Source: Dunaliella salina (lineage: Eukaryota > Chlorophyta > Chlorophyceae > Chlamydomonadales > Dunaliellaceae). From it: 11,239 bases of DNA. Of the stretch, positions 6,969-11,239 are shown one piece after another (position 1 is the stretch's first letter; each line of letters begins with the position of its first letter). The notes below the pieces were generated by a model. That model did no database searches. It saw only the letters and a list, made by a program, of their open reading frames with translations, and had not been told where the DNA came from. The DNA lies in assembly GCA_002284615.2 (NCBI GenBank), contig MU069608.1, positions 235,960-247,198 on the forward strand. The letters are read 5' to 3'. The translations under genes were made by a program, and so were the position numbers.

Positions 6969-7540
6969 GGTTGCGATTGCGTAAGGTCTGGCACACCGAT
7001 GACGATCATGCTCCGCACTTGCCAATGACTCGCGACTCTGTGGCCATTTTCAAGGCTTTCTTTGGTGTGCCTTTTCCTTCAAGTGTGCGTGCCCCTGTGG
7101 GAACCCCTCATCACATGTACCTGAACCTGTCAAGACATGTATTGCGTAATGTCATTACGTGCTCACACCTTGCGTGCAGACTGTACAGTCGCACATGTGC
7201 GATTTGGTCCCGTGAACAGATTTCTCCTATTTGTGATAGATGCAGCTTGCATGAGGATCAAGATGAAGTTCATGTGCTTCTCAAGTGTTCATGTCCTGAG
7301 GCGGGCCAGATTCGGCGAAGGTACATTGAGCTGTTTCAATGGATTGATCATTTCTCCCAAGCTGAAGCTTGTGTGCAACAGGTCAGCATTCCTACGGTTT
7401 CTGATTTTCTTTTCCAGCAGAACAACAAACTTCCTCATTGTATTTCTGAGCTTATGGATTTGTTTATGGCTGGCGTAGACCAGTCACAGACTGATTGGCC
7501 GAACGACTTGGCTGAAGGTCCCCAAGACATTGTAACCTAA
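6935..7540 (+). pseudogene. LINE ORF2 C-terminal region with CCHC knuckle
   Basis: An open segment of about 200 codons is preceded in frame by RLQEFAEDL, so the nominal TTG at 6965 is not a real start. It contains YLNLSRHVLRNVI and a zinc knuckle C-x2-C-x9-H-x4-C (CDRCSLHEDQDEVHVLLKC) at residues 90-108 counted from 6965. It ends DLAEGPQDIVT and TAA. The knuckle is thought to bind nucleic acid during target-primed reverse transcription. Unlike copies A and B, no PD-(D/E)XK motif follows, placing this in a different LINE clade. Confidence 0.83.
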
Positions 7541-7959
7541 CCAAATCGGAGCTGACTGGGGTCACATGTACCCTAGTTTTGGACAACCCGATCTCCATTC
7601 CTGACCACCCATCTTGCACCAAATTGGGTGATTTTTAGTGATTTGAATCCTATTAGGAATATCATTGCAGAAAGCAAGGCCCAGTGATCGGTCTGATACA
7701 GGATTTCAGCCATTCCATTAGAGACGTTGCAGCACAGGGGGTGCCAAAGGGATCCATTTTTGACCTCCGAGGAGTCCTTCTTTCCGACTTTTGAATACAC
7801 AGGATGTTAGCGTTATACATGGAGGTTGCAGATAAAAAGTTTAGCAGTTAGCTACACGCTTGCAGGTGCTCGGATAAGCTGCCAGAACCTATTCAGTTCT
7901 CTCTCGTTGGGTACTAGCTTATCTTTGTCTATAGGCCTGTGAGCCTTGGTGGTGGGGCC
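7541..7959. other. intergenic stretch, no gene
   Basis: No family is recognisable in either strand. The 75-codon minus-strand open stretch (7573-7800) has no domain. The stretch contains the 36-bp box at 7730-7765 that recurs at 10186-10220, suggesting part of a dispersed repeat. The polyadenylation region of the ankyrin gene would lie at the right-hand end. Confidence 0.55.
7730..7765. repeat. dispersed box, copy 1
   Basis: The sequence begins cagcacagggggtgcca and ends tccatttttgacc. It matches 10186-10220 apart from one gap and a few substitutions. A further partial resemblance upstream (tgcaccaaattgg at 7614, tgcaccaaactgg at 10057) suggests both belong to a longer, diverged repeat. Confidence 0.75.
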
Positions 7960-8097
7960 CTAGCATGCAACCAAGTACAGCATGTACATATCTTTCTTCT
8001 TTTCTTCAAGAGTTGGGTACTTGTCAGGGCCCTTGCTGGCCCCCCCTTTTGCAAAGTATCTTTGTCCTTGGCTTTGGATTTAATGGCAACTTCAATT
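7960..8097 (-). CDS. likely last exon of the ankyrin-repeat gene
   Basis: A near-ideal 3' splice site (cttctcttctttttctag) precedes the exon. The frame reads IEVAIKSKAKDKDTLQKGG to a run of seven G (plus-strand C run 8040-8046). If one G is missing, it continues as ASKGPDKYPTLEEKKKDMYM and LYLVAC to TAG (7962-7960). Without the shift the frame stays open into less convincing sequence, ending near 7929. The Lys/Glu-rich tail resembles no domain I know. Joining to the ankyrin exon is inferred from strand, spacing and matching phase, so it could belong to another transcript. Confidence 0.5.
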
Positions 8098-8312
8098 CTA
8101 GAAAAAGAAGAGAAGTAGACTTCTACACAGGCCAGAGGCAAACTCAGTTTTCTTCTGATTCCAAGCCAGAGAACCATTATCCATCCTGATCAGATTGTTG
8201 TCATTTGCATAGAAAATTTCAAAGCAGCATCCATTCCAATTCGGATCACTTTTTTTTTTTTATTAATATGCCAATATGGGAAATTCTGCATCAAATGCCA
8301 TGCGAGGCAAAC

Positions 8313-8520
8313 AAGAGAGCGAGAACCTCTAAAGCTAGCAAGGGCAACGCTGCCTCTCTAGAGGAAAGCCTTTCCACATCAATAGTGAGCCTTGAGGCAT
8401 CCCAGCGTGCAGCAATATCTGCTGTGTGCGCGCGTGCTTGTTGGTACTAGCAAAGTGCAGTGCATTGTATCCGCTCCGGGTCTCTTGAAAGATGTTTGCA
8501 TTGGCTTGAGAAACAAGCAC
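8313..8520 (-). CDS. ankyrin-repeat gene, third-repeat exon
   Basis: This exon begins after an acceptor (ttgttccatcgcag) with VLVSQANANIFQE. That completes the preceding exon's HADVVQ to give the canonical end of an ankyrin repeat. It then contains GYNALHFASTNKHARTQQIL and LHAG, a further repeat matching the G-x-TALHxA signature. Ankyrin repeats mediate protein-protein binding. After LHAG the frame breaks at a GGG run (plus-strand 8401-8403). One additional G would continue it as DASRLTIDVERLSSREAALP and LLALEVLALL. The 3' end is uncertain: a weak donor at 8312 (TT followed by gtttgc) would give the phase needed by the next exon. Confidence 0.75.
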
Positions 8521-8851
8521 CTGCGATGGAACAAGGATGGTTGGCGTGTGCTTGTCAGCACCTGAAAGCACATACCTTGCTGCCGAAGTAAAAAAAAAAT
8601 TGAGGCCTTGCCCCTATGACACCGCTCCAAGAAGCTATGAGCTTAAGGCACTTGTCCTGGTGAGGCAAGGGCAAAGGTGTTTGCGCTCAACTTCAGAGAT
8701 TTGGTTGGTGCCTATGAGCAGACCTATGAGCAGACCTATGAACAACACAAATGCACTCACATTCTTTATTTTGCAACTGTGTCCTGACCTTAACGAGATG
8801 TGTGCTGACCCTGTGACAGCATTCAAAAGCATGATCTTAAATATCTCACAC
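8521..8851 (-). other. intron of the ankyrin-repeat gene
   Basis: This 331-nt intron has GTGTGA at the donor and CAG at the acceptor. Both flanking exons are in phase 0, and splicing restores a canonical ankyrin repeat across the junction. It contains a 12-bp tandem repeat (8711-8746) and a short poly-T tract on the minus strand. Confidence 0.75.
8711..8746. repeat. 12-bp tandem repeat, three copies
   Basis: cctatgagcaga occurs twice exactly (8711-8722 and 8723-8734). A third, diverged copy cctatgaacaac follows (8735-8746). It lies inside the ankyrin gene intron, so its in-frame length has no coding meaning there. Confidence 0.93.
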
Positions 8852-9026
8852 CTGCACGACGTCTGCATGGCCCTCAAAAGCTGCATAGTGCAGGGCGGTG
8901 TAACTGCTGTCGTCCGCTTCATCCACGACATGGGGTGCAGCACTGAGGCATACCCTGACTGCCTCCAGTTGACCTGCCTGGCTGGCCAACCGCAAGGCTG
9001 CTCCATCAATGGGCACGCCTATGTTT
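8852..9026 (-). CDS. ankyrin-repeat gene, first visible repeat exon
   Basis: The frame reads GVPIDGAALRLASQAGQLEA, VRVCLSAAPHVVDEADDSS and YTALHYAAFEGHADVVQ. These are two ankyrin repeats, with the TALHYAA turn-helix signature and GHADVVQ second helix. The donor follows at 8851 (CAG then GTGTGA). Two acceptors are possible: after cgcgcag (exon from 9026) or after aacatag (from 9018). The second would join the 23-nt candidate exon 9165-9187 as DATIDG and GVPIDG without a stop. A soluble scaffold or regulatory protein is likely, but the partner cannot be told. Upstream exons and the start codon are not identified. Confidence 0.8.
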
Positions 9027-9164
9027 CTGCGCGAGTACATATCAGAGCAATGCAGGTGTAATAGGCACACTTTGGCAGGTAATCCATTAACAGGAAACAT
9101 AGCAAAATAGTACAAGTCTGGATATGATTCACAGTTTTCCTGGCCAGCAGGCCACACGGCTTAC

Positions 9165-9386
9165 CATCAATAGTTGCATCTCTGTGCCTGCAAGGAAAGG
9201 CAATTCATAGCCTTACCCGCTTCATACATCCATTAAGAGTAAAGGCTGGTGCATTATCAATGGCTTGCATGATGCTAAGCCTGTTCAGGCCAGGCGCTCC
9301 ATAAGGGAGGGGTCGTACAAAACAACAGGCAGGAACAAGACCTTGCTGCTTGAGGGTCTTCACAATTTTCTGGTTCAGTACTCACC
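9165..9386 (-). other. candidate upstream exons of the ankyrin gene (splice-site evidence only)
   Basis: Three minus-strand segments carry strong splice signals. 9187-9165 is 23 nt between tttccttgcag and gtaagc. 9280-9217 is 64 nt between gcctgaacag and gtaagg, reading LSIMQAIDNAPAFTLNGCMK in one frame. A segment ending at 9386 is followed by gtgagt. I could not join all three to the ankyrin exon in one frame without a stop. Either some are not exons, alternative sites are used, or further one-base errors exist. Confidence 0.35.
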
Positions 9387-9512
9387 AAATTTGGTATGGT
9401 CAATAATGCAAGTAAAAAGCATTGTTGAGCTGGCCGAGCAGCCCAGATCATAAGGATGCAAAAATTGGAAAGCTAGTTCTGTGCTAATTCCAGAACTGCC
9501 TTATGCTCAATC

Positions 9513-9569
<57 letters not shown>

Positions 9570-9793
9570 TTCCCGCTGGCCAAGGTTACTCCTACCTCAT
9601 AATTAATGCCATTCATTTAAGTTGGGTTTGACTGTCATTTTGTCAGTCATGACCTTGCAATAGAGGCAAGCACTTGGCAGCGTTACATGAGGTCTTACCA
9701 TTGTGGTACTACGTGACATGAGGTGCCCAGGATAGACTCAGCATTCCTCCCTTCCCCCCCCCACACACAGGAGCAGAGGAACACAGGGGAGGC
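9387..9793. other. no supported gene; contains poly-C tract
   Basis: Apart from the homopolymer this region has no recognisable coding signal. A minus-strand stretch near 9650 (CNAAKCLPLLQ followed by a gtcatg donor-like site) is too short to call. Confidence 0.5.
9516..9567. repeat. poly-C run of 52
   Basis: 52 uninterrupted C residues occur on the plus strand (poly-G on the minus strand). It could form G-quadruplex or i-motif structures and is very hard to sequence, so the length given is unreliable. Confidence 0.97.
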
Positions 9794-9877
9794 TCAGGCT
9801 TTGCTGCTTTTTGGCATGTTTGTGAAACGCAGGAGGCCACACTCCTCGATGGTTTCCTCAGAGGTGCCACCAAAGGC
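9794..9877 (-). CDS. orphan exon-like segment, possible terminal exon
   Basis: An acceptor (catgtttttag) is followed by an in-frame stretch reading AFGGTSEETIEECGLLRFTN and MPKSSKA, then TGA (9796-9794). Composition and the acceptor look like a genuine last exon, ending about 770 bases upstream of the ankyrin exon on the same strand. I do not recognise the protein. It may be the 3' end of a separate upstream gene, or an exon of the ankyrin gene if the TGA is spliced around. No matching upstream donor was found with confidence. Confidence 0.4.
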   Translation of the reverse strand, partial: AFGGTSEETIEECGLLRFTNMPKSSKA

Positions 9878-11192
9878 CTAAAAACATGTGCTTTTTGCGC
9901 GTTCTCAGAATTGCTTTCTGCATACTTGTTCCTTTTGAGCTGAGTTCAGCTGTCCAAGGCACTAGCCTTCAAAAGTGCAAATTTAGAGACATGCATCTGA
10001 CTTGCCACGAAACGATTTTCAGTCTTCACCATCAAATTTCCCTTCCTACTACCTACTGCACCAAACTGGCTACGTTCTAAAGCTTCAGGACCTTGTTACA
10101 AAAAAAAATATTGCCAAAAAGTGGAGTGAAAAGACTTTGCCGATGATTAGATATAGAATTTTTGCCCTACGCTTCGGAGAAACCCCAGCACAGGGGTGCC
10201 ACAGAGGTCCATTTTTGACCGCCTTATTTTTTATTTTTGATTGTGAATGATGACCTTACTTTTCAGGGTTTATGAACAAAAACAACTTGGGAGTGATTTC
10301 TGGTCTCGGAGTAAAGTTATTAGGCATTTTTGGGTGATCTCAGGTCAGGAAGGTGATCTGGGGACCTCTGATTTTTTTTGTTTTTGGGTAAATGTAGTAT
10401 ATTCATGCCATACACAATGTAAATCATTCCGCACCTCTGTAAAAAATCATCCATTTTTGAATCTCGCCTCAATCCCGCACCCCCCGTGATATTCGTTTTT
10501 GTGTACCCCGCATGTTCCCGCGGGAGCAATCAGCCTCTTGTTGCCCTACTCAAGGTGCAGCAAGCTTTGTTCCGGCACAAGAAATTTACAGGAAGTTTCA
10601 TACTGCCCTGCATCGTTGCCCTGCTTCTTGACCAGCAGCTTGGAACTAAATGGCCTATGCCATCTGCCACTGCTCTTGCCCCTACTCACCAAGGGGCTCA
10701 GGATGCCCCCCGTACTATGCTGCCAATACCCCACACATGCCTTGGGGCCTTCTTAAATATTGAAGACTCCAATGATTATTTTCCTGTTTCACGCACATTC
10801 TCGTGCATCCAGACATAATTCATATTTTTTTCTGGTGTCCACTGTCATTCCACACCCATCAAAATTCTGATCTTTGCAGGGAGATAAATTTTGTATGGTG
10901 ATATGATCTGCTGGCGTAGCGTGGTGGCTTGATCATATATGAAAAAGAAACACGAGAAGGAGCGTGCCTGGCAATCAGGCCAGTTAAATCCCTCTGGATT
11001 TTTCTGCAGCAGTGATTCATTCCCTATTATCAGGGTTTCCCCCTTCATCCAGCAAAATCAATGTAAAATCACACTTATTTGGAGCCTCTGCCGGGTCCAG
11101 CCTTTATCAAAATATAATTCACCTACTCTTGCGTGTGAAATTCTGTGGACTGCATGCGAAGGTGGCACAGGTTCTGGACCATTTCTATGTGC

Positions 11193-11195
<3 letters not shown>
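9878..11195. other. no recognisable gene; dispersed-repeat material
   Basis: This 1.3-kb stretch has only short open frames with no domain. It includes the second copy of the 36-bp box and several ctttttg/tttttga-rich segments. Two minus-strand places might be exons: about 10690-10720, which is followed by a strong donor gtgagtagg, and 11010-10846, reading QKNPEGFNWPDCQARSFS after a ctgctgcag acceptor. Neither can be tied to a gene. Confidence 0.5.
10186..10220. repeat. dispersed box, copy 2
   Basis: cagcacaggggtgcca ... tccatttttgacc is the same box as at 7730-7765, in the same orientation and one base shorter. It is probably part of an unclassified interspersed repeat. Confidence 0.75.

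Positions 11196-11239
<44 letters not shown>
11196..11239. repeat. (TG)22 microsatellite at right edge
   Basis: A pure TG run reaches the end of the window in the same orientation as the run at the left edge. Confidence 0.98.

Larger units (their letters stand above)
6357..7540 (+). mobile_element. 5'-truncated plus-strand LINE fragment
   Basis: The element comprises three consecutive pieces of one ORF2: reverse transcriptase thumb (to 6746), linker (6747-6968) and C-terminal zinc knuckle (to the stop at 7538-7540). They lie in different frames with an additional internal TGA at 6786-6788, so the copy is dead. The upstream end abuts copy A in head-to-head orientation. The 3' end after 7540 cannot be placed, because no poly-A or clear tandem tail is visible. 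Confidence 0.8.

Noticed and set aside
8537..9061. 174-codon plus-strand open frame
   Set aside because: It is antisense to the ankyrin exon and intron on the minus strand, has no recognisable domain, and contains the 12-bp intronic repeat.
10845..11048. minus-strand 67-codon open frame as a gene
   Set aside because: There is an acceptor-like site and some protein-like composition, but no family match and no partner exon.

Overview
This is a nuclear eukaryotic window dominated by decayed non-LTR retrotransposons (LINEs), followed by exons of a spliced ankyrin-repeat gene. GT-AG introns, long (TG)n and poly-C tracts and low coding density rule out a prokaryote. One LINE carries both an APE-type endonuclease and a C-terminal PD-(D/E)XK nuclease. 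Established examples of that combination are the Dualen/RandI elements of green algae, so a repeat-rich, medium-GC green alga is the best guess. The species cannot be fixed from this sequence.

Layout: 1-82 is (TG)41. 83-1140 has no recognisable gene. About 1150-5530, possibly to 5850, is a minus-strand LINE derivative called copy B. Read 5' to 3' on the minus strand it has a mosaic minisatellite, an 87-bp perfect palindrome, the first half of an APE endonuclease, a PHD-type zinc finger, an adenine-methyltransferase-like domain, RNase H, a CCHC zinc knuckle, a PD-(D/E)XK nuclease, a 3' UTR and a (CAAA)n tail. No reverse transcriptase was found. Frame changes and stops break every part of it. 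5866-6355 is a second minus-strand fragment (copy A) holding only the C-terminal end of the same nuclease family. At about 6355 it meets, head to head, a different plus-strand LINE fragment (6357-7540). That fragment keeps the end of a reverse transcriptase and a C-terminal zinc knuckle.

7541-7959 is non-coding and holds a 36-bp box that recurs near 10186. A minus-strand ankyrin-repeat gene follows: two well-supported exons (9026-8852 and 8520-8313) join in phase across a 331-nt intron, with a likely last exon at 8097-7960. Two one-base frame breaks both fall in G runs, which suggests consensus errors or recent inactivation. Upstream are splice-site candidates, a 52-base poly-C run and an orphan minus-strand exon-like segment (9877-9794). 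The rest, to the terminal (TG)22, shows no gene I can support.

There is no operon-like cooperation here. The LINE pieces are dead or non-autonomous copies, and the ankyrin gene is the only plausible host gene. The most novel element is the retrotransposon polyprotein combining APE, PHD finger, methyltransferase-like domain, RNase H and PD-(D/E)XK nuclease.
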